Shown here piece after piece: positions 8,125-17,290 of a stretch of DNA of 64,000 bases. The stretch covers positions 372,001 to 436,000 of the forward strand of contig NZ_JACJOT010000018.1 of assembly GCF_014695715.1 (NCBI RefSeq). Direction: 5' to 3'. This DNA comes from Microcoleus sp. FACHB-68 (GTDB lineage: Bacteria; Cyanobacteriota; Cyanobacteriia; Cyanobacteriales; Oscillatoriaceae). Numbering within the stretch: position 1 is the stretch's first letter; every line of letters starts with the position of its first letter. A program made the translations under genes and the position numbers. The notes beneath the pieces were generated by a model. It was not told where the DNA came from, did no database searches, and saw nothing but the letters and a program-made list of their open reading frames with translations.

Positions 8125-10707
8125 TTAAAGTCCGCCGCGAGAAATCAGATAGGCTCCCCAGAGGGCTGCCACACCGGCTAGAATCGTAGACCAAATGGGG
8201 TGGCCGCTGTGGCTAGTTTGACCGGCACTCGTCGAAAGCGTTTCAAGATCCAGCCAGGGAGTCGCACCCCGGCGAAACCACCCGGTTGCAATCACTTGCT
8301 TATTGACAAAATCGCTGGGACGAGGGGAATGAGGCCAAAGATTGCCGATTGGGCCAAATTTTGAAAGGTAGTGCAATTTCACGAAGCCGGCAGACGTTTG
8401 CAAAATTAAATCCTGTCCCAGCCAGTTGCCAATACCTTTACGTCCCAAAAGCTTACCTTCTAAACGAACCGGCTGGCTATCCAGCGGCAAGGCAGCGGGA
8501 TTTGCCAGCAAAGCCGGCAAGCTCGATTCATTTGACAAATTAGCCGGTTTGATATCTGGAAAAAAAGAATTGATCCGCATAACCGTCCCCAAGCAAAATC
8601 CAGTCAGCACCAAGCCGGTAAGCAGCCATTGATGATCGCGTAACACCCAACTAATTTCTGGAATACGCATCTGGACGCCCACCCACCCGATCAGCCAGAA
8701 CACAGCGCCAAAGATTAAACCAATCAACACCCCAAAATAGGGCGCACCTTGTAGCAACAAGTCCTGAGTTTTTAGTGGTGAGTTTTGAATTGCAGGCGAA
8801 ACCGGCTTTTTCTTGCTTTTCTTCCCTGCCGGCTCAGGAACCGGCAAATCCAACTCGGTTTCTAACTTCCAAAAGCGGGCACACAGAGCCAAAATATTCA
8901 GCCGATCACCTAGAGGAGGATGGGCGGTGTTAATCGTCAGCCACTGCCGGTAAGGGTTACTGCGATCCCACTCCAGCAAGGGTTCAATGGGTGTTAACGG
9001 ATAACAACTGCCCAGCGTGATCGCCTGCCGGCATCCCACCGGAATCAGCAGATCAAAGCCTTCGAGGAGATAGCTGGTTGAGCGCTGTTTGCCGACATCA
9101 CCGGCAATCCCAATCGCTATTTTTAGTAAAGCGCGAGTCAAGCCATTGGGATTGCCGGTGGTTTGTGTCGCCACCCGATCACTATAGTAGAGCCGCTGCC
9201 GCGACAGCCAAAAAGCCGGCCAGCGGAATACCCAGTAAATCCCATAAGCAAGGGAAGAAACCACCGCCATTGTCCCGCCGAAAACTGACGAGAGAAACGG
9301 GGATTGGATTAGACGTTGCCCCCGTTCTTCCCAGTCAGCGGCTTGCCAGTAAATCAGATAAGGAATCTGGACAACCAGAACCGCCACAGACATCAAAGCC
9401 AAATCCCAGTTGGCAATGTGCCCCAGTTCGCCGGCATAAATTGCGGCAATTTCGTCATCTGCCAATTGATCCAATAAACCCTGACTCACCACAATTCGGG
9501 CAGTACGGGGCAGGTTGCCATAACTAAGCGCCACCGGCGCATTAATGGGCAACACCTTCAAAGTGGGCCAAGGCCATTTTTTCTTCCAGCAAACGCGTTT
9601 CAGCATCTTCGCCGCTTCTGGACTGTGGGTTTCTAGCGTCTTCACTGACAACGGCTTTTGACCATAAAACAGCTCTAGGAGTCCATCGAGTAACCAGGGC
9701 GACAATATTAGCAGCGCCAGCAAAATCATTAAAATAGACTGAGTTTGGTCATAGTAGAAAGCTTGAATAGGTGACATAAAGGGCAGTTTCACTATGATGT
9801 CGTTGATGGTAGACATCGCGAAGTGAACGACAGCACGAATAACCGCCAGCATCAGGAAGACAGTTGCCCCTTGAAGTAACCACAAACGCCATTGCTTGGG
9901 AGTTCGCAGGGGCTTCCAATTTTGGGCGCGACCGGCATTACGCCAACTCGGTTGATAGTTCTGAATTTGGGGCTGAGGGGTTGACAAAGATTCACTTTCT
10001 CCCGCTTTCCCTTGCTCCCGCTCTCCCTTGCTCCCCTCACCGGCAGATGGCTGAGCCTCCTGATTTGGGAGAGCCGGCGGGTTGGCAGAACGCCGAGACG
10101 GAAGCGGTGGTGGGGGCGGAACTGCTTTTGGCACACTCTGCCTAGGTTTTACCGGCAGGTTATCGAGGGGGACAAAGCCGGTGGAGTTAGCAGCGGCTTC
10201 TGAGGCTGGCGGCAGGTTATCGAGGGGAACAAAGCCGGTGGGGTTAGCAGCAGCTTTTGAAGAGTTCGGCAGATTATCGAGGGGAACAAAGCCGGTGGGA
10301 TTGGCACCGGCTTCTGAAGAGGTTGGTGCCGGTGAACTTTGAAAGGCAGTCGGGTTAGAAGGCTGTAGCGTTTGAGCGGGAGCGGATTTTTTTTGGGAGA
10401 AACGCGCTTGCAAATCGGTGAGTGTGCGAGTCGCCCATTGCTTAACCTGGCTTTTCTCGCTTTTGCTGAGCGTTTGGCAGAGGGCAATGGCCTTTTCTGC
10501 TTTGCCGGTGCGCTCATAGGCGACGACTAACCCCATCTGAGCACGCAAGAGTGAAGGTTCATGGAGTTCAATCTCACAGATCCCTTCTAGGTGAGTAATC
10601 GCCGCTGAATAATCGCCCTGCTTTAGTGCGGCTAAACCAGTCTCTAGGGAAGGAGTTACCCCAGAAGCGCCGGCACTAGAGGGAGGGGGTTCGGGAATCG
10701 AGGTCAT
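8125..10707 (-). CDS. M48-like membrane protein with N-terminal TPR-like region and degenerate zinc motif
   Basis: An 860-aa protein. Residues 21-105 resemble TPR helices (ALKQGDYSAAITHLEGIC, VVAYERTGKAEKAIAL). Residues 135-187 hold three 20-residue repeats (NPTGFVPLDNLP), followed by a Pro-rich linker. Hydrophobic segments lie near 275-300 and 325-345. An M48-type peptidase core follows: ARIVVSQGLLDQLADDEIAAIYAGELGHIANWD (about 404-435) and later HPPLGDRLNIL. The canonical HExxH reads GELGH at 426-430, so the first zinc ligand is Gly (GGC codon at 9430-9432) while Glu and the second His remain. More membrane segments and a C-terminal soluble region follow. AAGGAGG sits 6 nt before the ATG. 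It is either an inactive M48 homologue or one with an altered metal site. Confidence 0.75.
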   Translation of the reverse strand: MTSIPEPPPSSAGASGVTPSLETGLAALKQGDYSAAITHLEGICEIELHEPSLLRAQMGLVVAYERTGKAEKAIALCQTLSKSEKSQVKQWATRTLTDLQARFSQKKSAPAQTLQPSNPTAFQSSPAPTSSEAGANPTGFVPLDNLPNSSKAAANPTGFVPLDNLPPASEAAANSTGFVPLDNLPVKPRQSVPKAVPPPPPLPSRRSANPPALPNQEAQPSAGEGSKGEREQGKAGESESLSTPQPQIQNYQPSWRNAGRAQNWKPLRTPKQWRLWLLQGATVFLMLAVIRAVVHFAMSTINDIIVKLPFMSPIQAFYYDQTQSILMILLALLILSPWLLDGLLELFYGQKPLSVKTLETHSPEAAKMLKRVCWKKKWPWPTLKVLPINAPVALSYGNLPRTARIVVSQGLLDQLADDEIAAIYAGELGHIANWDLALMSVAVLVVQIPYLIYWQAADWEERGQRLIQSPFLSSVFGGTMAVVSSLAYGIYWVFRWPAFWLSRQRLYYSDRVATQTTGNPNGLTRALLKIAIGIAGDVGKQRSTSYLLEGFDLLIPVGCRQAITLGSCYPLTPIEPLLEWDRSNPYRQWLTINTAHPPLGDRLNILALCARFWKLETELDLPVPEPAGKKSKKKPVSPAIQNSPLKTQDLLLQGAPYFGVLIGLIFGAVFWLIGWVGVQMRIPEISWVLRDHQWLLTGLVLTGFCLGTVMRINSFFPDIKPANLSNESSLPALLANPAALPLDSQPVRLEGKLLGRKGIGNWLGQDLILQTSAGFVKLHYLSKFGPIGNLWPHSPRPSDFVNKQVIATGWFRRGATPWLDLETLSTSAGQTSHSGHPIWSTILAGVAALWGAYLISRGGL
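10147..10305 (-). repeat. Three in-frame 60-nt repeats in the M48-like gene
   Basis: The unit encodes NPTGFVPLDNLP plus a short Ser/Ala-rich spacer, repeated three times (residues 135-187). The third copy has S for P. The 60-nt period is a multiple of three, so copy number can change without shifting the frame. Confidence 0.85.
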
Positions 10708-11172
10708 AACTCCTCCTTTGGCTTACTTCCCAACCATAACCCACAAGCGTTTCACCCAACCTGATAGCTTCATACAATCTTTGGGAAACTGGGCGTGAAA
10801 GCGAACCCAATTCCCGCGAAAATAGTAATGAGTAGTCAATATGGATAAGCAGGCCGGTACTTACTGCGCTTCGCACCGAACGAGCGCATGAGGGGCACAG
10901 GGGCTAGGGAGAAGCGAGGGGAAAAATTAAATTATCGAATTAGCAATCATCCTATTACCCTCAACAAAGTTATGCCCGATTTGTTCTAATAGTTGGCGCG
11001 AATTCTGTTATTCAAAACTCAGGGTATCTTCAAGAATATCTCCTTATAAAAAAAATGAGTTTTTTGATGTAAAGAAACAGAGTGAGATTAGCCTAGCTCA
11101 ACTGGCTAGCCAAACTTTTTCCGATAAACACTAGCATAGAAATAGAAAAATACACCTAAGCTGAAAACTTTT
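10708..11172. other. Divergent intergenic region
   Basis: This gap separates the minus-strand M48-like gene from the plus-strand hydrolase. It should hold both promoters. No credible gene is visible; the 66-codon minus frame that enters from 10876 overlaps the RBS and start of the M48-like gene and lacks protein-like features. Confidence 0.5.
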
Positions 11173-11991
11173 ATGGTTGGAACCACAAGCCTTCTTAAGC
11201 GTAATCATGTACAAATACTGGGTAATGGTTCTCAAACGATTATCTTTGCTCACGGGTTCGGCTCCGACCAAACGGCTTGGCGGCATCAGGTGGAAGCATT
11301 TGCCTCTGACTACCGCCTCGTCCTCTTCGATCATGTCGGAGCCGGCAAGTCTGATTTTTCTGCCTACAGTCCGCGTCGCTACAGCAGTCTTTACAGTTAT
11401 GCCGAAGACTTGCTGGAGTTGTGTTCCGAATTAAGAATTAAAGACTGCATCTTAGTGGGTCACTCGGCTAGTGGTATGGTCAGTTTACTAGCCGCGTTAG
11501 TCCAGCCTGCGGTATTTAGCCAACTAATCTTTATCAGTGCGTCGCCACGTTATCTCAATGATATTAACTACATCGGGGGATTTGAGCAGTCCGATCTTGA
11601 CACCCTCTACGCAGCCATGTCGTCCAATTACTACGCTTGGGCAAGTGGTTTTGCGCCTCTGGCAATGGGGAACCCGGAAAAACCTGAATTGGCCATCGAG
11701 TTTGCCAATACCCTCAGTGCTATCCGCCCGGATATCGCTCAAGCTGTAGCACGGGTGATTTTCCAGTCAGATCACCGGATTGAGTTACCGCGCCTGAAAG
11801 TGCCGACACTGATCGTGCAATCAAGCGATGATATTGCGGTGCCGTCTGAGGTTGGCTGCTATATGGCAGAGCATATCCCTAACAGTAAGCTACTGCCGAT
11901 CGCCGCCAGTGGCCACTTACCTCACCTGAGTGCGCCCGACGTGGTGACTAATGCCATCAAAGCCCATCTCGATAAATGTGTCAAGTTATAA
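11173..11991 (+). CDS. Alpha/beta hydrolase of the RsbQ/KAI2/D14 type
   Basis: A 272-aa alpha/beta hydrolase. The nucleophile elbow is GHSASG (S98), the acid is D219 or D220 in VQSSDDIAVP, and the base is H248 in SGHLPH. The N-terminal LKRNHVQILGNGSQTIIFAHGFGSDQTAWR and the motif FDHVGAGKSDFSAY are characteristic of RsbQ and its plant relatives KAI2/D14. Bacillus RsbQ works with a PAS-domain phosphatase (RsbP) to sense energy stress; the plant relatives perceive karrikins or strigolactones. Here the next gene on the same strand, 375 bp downstream, is a sensor kinase with a PAS-like segment. Family assignment is strong; the ligand is unknown. Confidence 0.88.
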   Translation: MVGTTSLLKRNHVQILGNGSQTIIFAHGFGSDQTAWRHQVEAFASDYRLVLFDHVGAGKSDFSAYSPRRYSSLYSYAEDLLELCSELRIKDCILVGHSASGMVSLLAALVQPAVFSQLIFISASPRYLNDINYIGGFEQSDLDTLYAAMSSNYYAWASGFAPLAMGNPEKPELAIEFANTLSAIRPDIAQAVARVIFQSDHRIELPRLKVPTLIVQSSDDIAVPSEVGCYMAEHIPNSKLLPIAASGHLPHLSAPDVVTNAIKAHLDKCVKL

Positions 11992-12004
11992 GGAATTGGG
12001 CATT

Positions 12005-12053
12005 CTAAACAAATGGGACGGAAGTTGCTTTAAGCTGAAACTCATTTGTTTAG
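12005..12053 (+). repeat. 11-bp inverted repeat after the RsbQ-like gene
   Basis: ctaaacaaatg (12005-12015) and catttgtttag (12043-12053) are perfectly complementary across a 27-nt loop, 14 nt after the hydrolase stop. There is no T-run, so it may be an RNA-stabilising hairpin or an operator rather than a standard terminator. Confidence 0.55.
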
Positions 12054-12366
12054 CTGCTCGGAAACCTGTTTTTAATTGAGGGAATCGGGATGAGCCGCAA
12101 ACGCCGGCAGACAAAGATTAATAAAACTTTGCAAAATCTAAAATTTTTATTAAATTTTTAATTTTTGTTAAAGATAAAGAAAGTGTTTTGTAAATTTCTT
12201 TGCGATGAATGCGCCTTTTTTTGAGCGATAAAACTTTCTGATTGAGGAAGTCTCGCTGACTCTGAAAGGGAAATTCAAAATATAAAAGGGTATGAGGAAA
12301 TCAGGAGAATACCTGATCGAACGGAAATAAAGCATTCTGTATTTTCAGAAAATATCGTGTTCAGTA

Positions 12367-14361
12367 ATGCAAAATACTCGATGGTTCAACTTGCCGTACA
12401 ATCATCCTGACCGGCTACCGACTTTCAGGGGCGCTATTGTGGGGCTAACGCTGGCTCTAGTGGGTTTTAGTGTCCTAGCTGGAGTGATGCCGGTGTTGAT
12501 CGTCGCACCGGCATTGTTTGCGGCTGCTTTGATGCTGCCACTGTCACCAATGCTGGTGGCGCTGATGCTGGGGCAGAGTGGGTTGTTGACGCTGTATAGC
12601 TACAGCAGCGCTCTGCTAGGCGATGACAATGTATTGCTGACACGTTACAGCATAGCCGTGGGGAGTGCGACCGTTCTGGGTGTTTTAGCACGAAGATTTT
12701 TACTCGGCATTGAGTGGCAGTTTGCTTCGCGCAACCTGCTCGCATCCCTACTGGAGGCAGACACGACTGCAACTCCCGAAATTCTTCTGACTAAAGCGCT
12801 CTCCTCCCTGCGCGAATTAGCCCGTGCAGACGCGGCAATTGCCCTGCATCAACTTGACGAAGTCACAGCAGAGGCGCTCGTCTGTCTTCCCCAGACGGCA
12901 TTGCCGGATAAACTAACGACCCCTAAACTTTTTGCTGAGGCGCTCGCTCAGAATCGCTGCCTTTACTATTCTGATTATCCCAGTAGTGCCGGCGCAGCGC
13001 CGGTTTTGGTTGGCCAAGGCACTCAGTCTCTAGCTGTGCTGCCGTTGCAAGATGCCGGCAATCGGCGCGGGGCAATTCTGCTAATCTGGTATCGCCGCAC
13101 TGAGATTTCTTGGCGCTTAAGGAAGCTAATGGAGTCGCTATTAGCGGGTGTGCGGACTCTCTTGCGCTTCCAAGACACAACGTTCCACTTTGAAAAGCTA
13201 CAGGCACGCTACAGCGCGATTCTAGAGACAATCCCTCAAGGTGTGGTGTTTGTGGATGAAAGTGGAGAGCAAAGTTGGCTGAATCAGGCTGCGGCTAAGC
13301 AACTGAATCTGATGCCTGGATCTGTAGAGCCGGTGGTAATCTCTCAGGCAATGGCAAAGTTACGCACCAGTGCTGAAAATCAGGAGGCGATCGCGCAGCA
13401 GGCGGTTAAGTTTTTCTCACAGCCTCAAGCGGAGATTCGGGATTGGTTATGGGTTTGTGCAAATGAAAGCCTGCCCCAAGATTCTACTTGGCCGGCAGAA
13501 AATCATGAACCCAATGCTACACCTGTCCCTGAAGGGCGAACAGTGCTGAGTCTTTCCAGCACTCCGACGCGTGTGCGCGATGTGCCCGGTCGCCTCTGGT
13601 TGCTAGATAATGTGACTGAGCGCTATTTCAGCCGCTTAGCGCTGGTGGATCGTACCCAGCAATTAGAAATTGTTAACCAAGAGCTAGAAGCATTTTCTCA
13701 CTCAGTTGCTCACGACTTGCGAGCACCCTTGGCTTCGATTGACGCGTTTAGCCTGCTTTTGCTGAGAGACTATGCTGAAAAGCTTGATGAGGAGGGTTTG
13801 GACGACCTTCAGAGTATTCGGACGGCAACGGCGCGAATGCGGCAACTGATTGATGATTTGCTACAGTTGGCGCGGGTGGCACGCACGGAAATGAGGCGTG
13901 AAGTGATTGATGTCAGTGGCTTAGCTCAGGCAGTCCTTAACAATTTGAAGAAGACAAAGCCGGCACGTCAGGTGGAATGGGTGATCGCCACTGGTGTGGT
14001 GGCTAAGGTTGATGGCCGGCTGCTACAGATTGTGTTAGAGAATCTGCTGGGAAATGCTTGGAAATATACGTCTAAACACCAGAACGCTCGAATTGAATTT
14101 GGGGTTCTGCCGCAATCGGCTGGTCAAACCGGCCTCCCGTCTCCCAGTCCTATTTACTTTGTGCGCGATGACGGGGCCGGTTTTGATATGACCTACGCGG
14201 ATAAGCTTTTTGGAACCTTCCAGCGTCTGCACCGCACCAGTGAGTTTGAGGGCACCGGCGTTGGCTTGGCAACCGTGCAGCGCATCATTCACCGGCACGG
14301 GGGCCGAATTTGGGCGGAAGCTGAGGTGGAGAAAGGTGCAACTTTCTATTTTACGCTTTAA
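12367..14361 (+). CDS. Membrane-bound sensor histidine kinase
   Basis: A 664-aa kinase. The N-terminus has four or so hydrophobic segments (about residues 18-110: VGLTLALVGFSVLAGVMPVLIVAPALF, LMLPLSPMLVALML). A GAF-like region follows (about 130-270, LPLQDAGNRRGAILLIWYR), then a PAS-like region starting at about 280 (YSAILETIPQGVVFVDESG). The HisKA dimerisation helix has the phospho-acceptor in FSHSVAHDLRAPL, and the ATPase domain shows the N box (LENLLGNAWKYT), G1 (DDGAGFD), F box (FGTFQRLHR) and G2 (EGTGVGLATV). It should autophosphorylate and pass phosphate to an unlinked regulator; none is adjacent. The RsbQ-like gene upstream is a candidate partner. Confidence 0.9.
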   Translation: MQNTRWFNLPYNHPDRLPTFRGAIVGLTLALVGFSVLAGVMPVLIVAPALFAAALMLPLSPMLVALMLGQSGLLTLYSYSSALLGDDNVLLTRYSIAVGSATVLGVLARRFLLGIEWQFASRNLLASLLEADTTATPEILLTKALSSLRELARADAAIALHQLDEVTAEALVCLPQTALPDKLTTPKLFAEALAQNRCLYYSDYPSSAGAAPVLVGQGTQSLAVLPLQDAGNRRGAILLIWYRRTEISWRLRKLMESLLAGVRTLLRFQDTTFHFEKLQARYSAILETIPQGVVFVDESGEQSWLNQAAAKQLNLMPGSVEPVVISQAMAKLRTSAENQEAIAQQAVKFFSQPQAEIRDWLWVCANESLPQDSTWPAENHEPNATPVPEGRTVLSLSSTPTRVRDVPGRLWLLDNVTERYFSRLALVDRTQQLEIVNQELEAFSHSVAHDLRAPLASIDAFSLLLLRDYAEKLDEEGLDDLQSIRTATARMRQLIDDLLQLARVARTEMRREVIDVSGLAQAVLNNLKKTKPARQVEWVIATGVVAKVDGRLLQIVLENLLGNAWKYTSKHQNARIEFGVLPQSAGQTGLPSPSPIYFVRDDGAGFDMTYADKLFGTFQRLHRTSEFEGTGVGLATVQRIIHRHGGRIWAEAEVEKGATFYFTL

Positions 14362-14366
14362 ATTTC

Positions 14367-14402
14367 GGGCGGGTTGAGAAAATCTTTGCAGAAAACCCGC
14401 CC
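14367..14402. terminator. Bidirectional terminator-like hairpin
   Basis: gggcgggtt / aacccgccc form a perfect 9-bp GC-rich stem with an 18-nt loop, between the stop of the histidine kinase (plus) and the stop of prfC (minus). The flanks are only weakly T-rich. Confidence 0.6.
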
Positions 14403-14430
14403 CTAATTCACGCTTCTACTGGCTTTGTTG

Positions 14431-16059
14431 TTACAAAGATTCCGGTTCCTGGCCGGCAACCACCGGCGCTGTGGCTTTCAGTTTTAACCCTGGGTGATCT
14501 GCTTCTACTTGATGCAAATTCCACTCATTTTTAAACAGTAAAACCGGCCTTCCCCAGCTATCTTTGACGGTGACTGTGTTGAACAGCCGCCCGACTTTTT
14601 GTAATGCTTCCCAGCCGCCGGTCGCCCAACGGGCCACGGAGAAGGGCAACATTTCCAGCAAGGTTTCTACCCCGTATTCGTTTTGCATCCGAAACTGCAC
14701 GACTTCAAATTGCAACTGGCCTACTGCGGCGAGAATTGGGTCGCGCTTTGCTTCATCTGCGGAATACATAATTTGCACCGCACCTTCTTCGCGCAACTCG
14801 GCAACGCCTTTGCGGAATTGCTTGAATTTAGAAGGGTTAGGATTTTTCAGGTAAGCAAACAGTTCCGGAGAAAAGCAGGGAATACCTTCATATTCAAGTT
14901 TTTGGCCGGTATAAATCGTGTCGCCAATTGCAAAAACTCCGGGATTATTTAACCCGATCACATCCCCCGGATAGGCTTCTTCAATCGATTCGCGATCTTG
15001 GGCGAAAAGTTTTTGCGGGCGGGAGAGACGCACGTTTTTGCCGGTTCTGGCATGATTCACGGTCATGTCTTTTTCAAACTTGCCGGTGCAGACGCGCACA
15101 AAGGCGACCCGATCTCGGTGTTTCGGGTCCATATTCGCTTGCAATTTAAAGACAAAGCCAGAAAATTCTGGATGAGTCGGGGGAAGGTCACCGACAGAAG
15201 TTTTGTGTGAACCGGGTTTTAGGGCGTAGTCTAAGAACGAGTCGAGGAATAACTGCACGCCAAAATTGGTCATGGCGCTGCCGAAGAAAACGGGTGTCAT
15301 TTTGCCGGCATGAACCTGTTCTAAATCTAATTCTGAACCCACTCCATCCAGCAGCTCTAACTCATCTTTGAATTGATAATAAAGGTCTTTTTCTAACAAT
15401 TCTTCGAGGCGAGGATCGCCTAGATCGATGGCTGTATCGAGCGCTTCACGGCTACCGTGGGCACTACGCTCAAACAGGTGAATTTGCTGGGTGCGCCGGT
15501 CGTAGACGCCTTTGAAGCGGTCACCCATCCCAATCGGCCAGTTTACTGCATAGGTTGCTAGACCCAGTTCTTTCTCAATTTCGTCTAGCAGTTCTAACGG
15601 TTCACGTCCGGGCCGGTCGAGTTTGTTAAAAAAAGTGAAGATGGGAATGGAACGCATCCGGCACACTTCAAACAGTTTGCGTGTTTGCGGTTCTAGCCCT
15701 TTGGCGGCGTCTTCCAACATCACGGCGTTGTCTGCGGCGGCGAGGGTGCGATAGGTGTCTTCGCTGAAGTCTTGGTGTCCGGGGGTGTCTAGCAGGTTAA
15801 TCTGCCGGCCTCGATATTCAAACTGCAATACTGTGGAAGTGATGGAAATGCCCCGCTGTTGCTCCATTGCCATCCAGTCTGAAGTCGCATGACGCTGTGC
15901 TCTGCGTGCCTTTACAGCACCGGCTTCGTGAATTGCACCCCCGTACAGCAGCAGCTTTTCTGTAAGTGTGGTTTTACCGGCATCGGGGTGGGAAATAATG
16001 GCAAAGTTGCGGCGCTGATCAACCGCTGCTAGAAGTTCGGTTTGCAGTTCTGTGGTCAT
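14431..16059 (-). CDS. prfC: Peptide chain release factor 3
   Basis: A 542-aa translational GTPase that removes RF1/RF2 from the ribosome after peptide release. GTPase motifs: G1 [13 protein letters not shown], switch [11 protein letters not shown]3 [14 protein letters not shown] and G4 [10 protein letters not shown]. The RF3-specific segments [14 protein letters not shown] and the domain II/III blocks ([35 protein letters not shown]) are intact. The start at 16059 gives [31 protein letters not shown], the usual RF3 beginning; the open frame extends upstream to 16110 without likely coding value. No clear Shine-Dalgarno is visible. The gene stands alone and converges with the kinase gene. Confidence 0.96.
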   Translation of the reverse strand: MTTELQTELLAAVDQRRNFAIISHPDAGKTTLTEKLLLYGGAIHEAGAVKARRAQRHATSDWMAMEQQRGISITSTVLQFEYRGRQINLLDTPGHQDFSEDTYRTLAAADNAVMLEDAAKGLEPQTRKLFEVCRMRSIPIFTFFNKLDRPGREPLELLDEIEKELGLATYAVNWPIGMGDRFKGVYDRRTQQIHLFERSAHGSREALDTAIDLGDPRLEELLEKDLYYQFKDELELLDGVGSELDLEQVHAGKMTPVFFGSAMTNFGVQLFLDSFLDYALKPGSHKTSVGDLPPTHPEFSGFVFKLQANMDPKHRDRVAFVRVCTGKFEKDMTVNHARTGKNVRLSRPQKLFAQDRESIEEAYPGDVIGLNNPGVFAIGDTIYTGQKLEYEGIPCFSPELFAYLKNPNPSKFKQFRKGVAELREEGAVQIMYSADEAKRDPILAAVGQLQFEVVQFRMQNEYGVETLLEMLPFSVARWATGGWEALQKVGRLFNTVTVKDSWGRPVLLFKNEWNLHQVEADHPGLKLKATAPVVAGQEPESL

Positions 16060-16294
16060 GCTGAAATTTGGCGGGACGAGGTTACGGAGCTTTAAGTTTG
16101 AGTGTAGCAAAGCTAGCTAAGGATTCAAGTTTTATCCCTAGCACGAATTGCTTGGCTGTCGTGTGCGGAAACTCCCCCCAGATCCCACCCAGCGTAAATG
16201 TTGGCTGTCAAAGTTAAAATACATTACAGATAACGAAGCGGATCAGCCGCTGGCAACAATAGCAAAGCCCGAAATGGGTGAGAGAGTTGGTTAA

Positions 16295-16630
16295 ATGGAC
16301 AAACGAAAGCTTTTATCAGCACTGTCTCATGGGGCGATATTTTTCAGCACTACGATTGTGTCTGTTGGGATACCGATTGCAGTTTGGTTTGTATCGGATG
16401 ACTCGGTTGTGCGAGAAAATGCCAAAGAATCGATCAATTTCCATATTAACGTATGGTTTTATGGAGCCATTATTGCAGCGCTGGCTTTCTTGACCTTTGG
16501 GTTGCTGGGGTTGATTTTGGGTCCTATCGGGTTTCTTATCCACTGGGGACTGACGGTTCTGGCACTTTTACAGGTCTTTGGAAATTCTGACCAGCCTTAT
16601 CGCTACCCGTTTATTTTCCGCATTCTCTAA
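16295..16630 (+). CDS. DUF4870-like small membrane protein, copy 1
   Basis: A 111-aa protein with about three hydrophobic segments (IFFSTTIVSVGIPIAVWFV, FYGAIIAALAFLTFGLLGLIL, GFLIHWGLTVLALLQVF). The pattern DKRKLLSALSHGA, NAKESINFHIN and GNSDQPYRYPFIFRIL is typical of DUF4870 proteins (Tic20-like fold). Function is not established. A second copy of the same length begins 216 bp downstream, so the pair arose by tandem duplication. Confidence 0.82.
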   Translation: MDKRKLLSALSHGAIFFSTTIVSVGIPIAVWFVSDDSVVRENAKESINFHINVWFYGAIIAALAFLTFGLLGLILGPIGFLIHWGLTVLALLQVFGNSDQPYRYPFIFRIL

Positions 16631-16846
16631 GGCTGCCGGTGTGGGAAATGTTCGTGATTGCACTTGCAGGATATTTCGGGTAATGGATAATTGGTAATTA
16701 GAAAGGGCAGAGCATTACCAATTATCCATCCGCTTTTAAAAGATAACCGAACGCTCTAATCTTAAATAAAAGCGAGTAATTAAAGTGATGCCGATTTTAG
16801 GCCGGTATGATTGAACGTATCGTGCAATCAATGGGAGCGTGCTCGC

Positions 16847-17182
16847 ATGAATGACTTAGATAAACGGAAGCTCTTCTCAGCGTTGTGTCATGGAGCGATA
16901 TTTTTTAGCGCTGCACTTGTCTCTATTGGCATACCGATTGCGCTTATGTTTATATCTAACGATCCGGTGGTGAAAGACAATGCTAAGGAATCCTTAAATT
17001 TTCACATTAACCTTTATATTTATGCAGCTATCTTTGGGCTGCTGGCTTTGGTATTAATTGGGCTTCCACTGTTAATTCTGTTAGGTATTGCCAGTTTTGT
17101 ACTCCCGATTATGGCTATTATTCAAGTTCTGGGCAATCCCGACCGGCCTTATCGCTACCCGTTTATTTACCGCTTGGTATGA
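16847..17182 (+). CDS. DUF4870-like small membrane protein, copy 2
   Basis: A 111-aa paralogue of the upstream gene, sharing DKRKL, SALCHGAIFFS, GIPIA, NAKESLNFHIN and the C-terminal PYRYPFIYRL motif. The ATG at 16847 makes the two proteins equal in length; an in-frame TTG at 16811 is rejected because copy 1 has no such extension. GGGAGCG lies about 8 nt before the start. A large hairpin follows 54 nt after the stop. Confidence 0.82.
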   Translation: MNDLDKRKLFSALCHGAIFFSAALVSIGIPIALMFISNDPVVKDNAKESLNFHINLYIYAAIFGLLALVLIGLPLLILLGIASFVLPIMAIIQVLGNPDRPYRYPFIYRLV

Positions 17183-17236
17183 TAACTGCCTAAACACCTG
17201 AGCTTAGATATAAAAAATTAGTTTTAGGAATCACCG

Positions 17237-17282
17237 GCTGTCGGCGTGTAGTGATGGTTATCTAACCATTACACGCGACAGC
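17237..17282 (+). repeat. Long imperfect hairpin just before the 17291 start codon
   Basis: Left arm gctgtcg-g-cgtgta-gtg-atggtta pairs with taaccat-tacacg-cgacagc, giving 7+6+7 bp with a 1-nt and a 3-nt bulge. It ends 8 nt before the ATG at 17291, so it could end the DUF4870 transcript or control translation of the next gene. Confidence 0.7.
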
Positions 17283-17290
17283 CTACTTTT

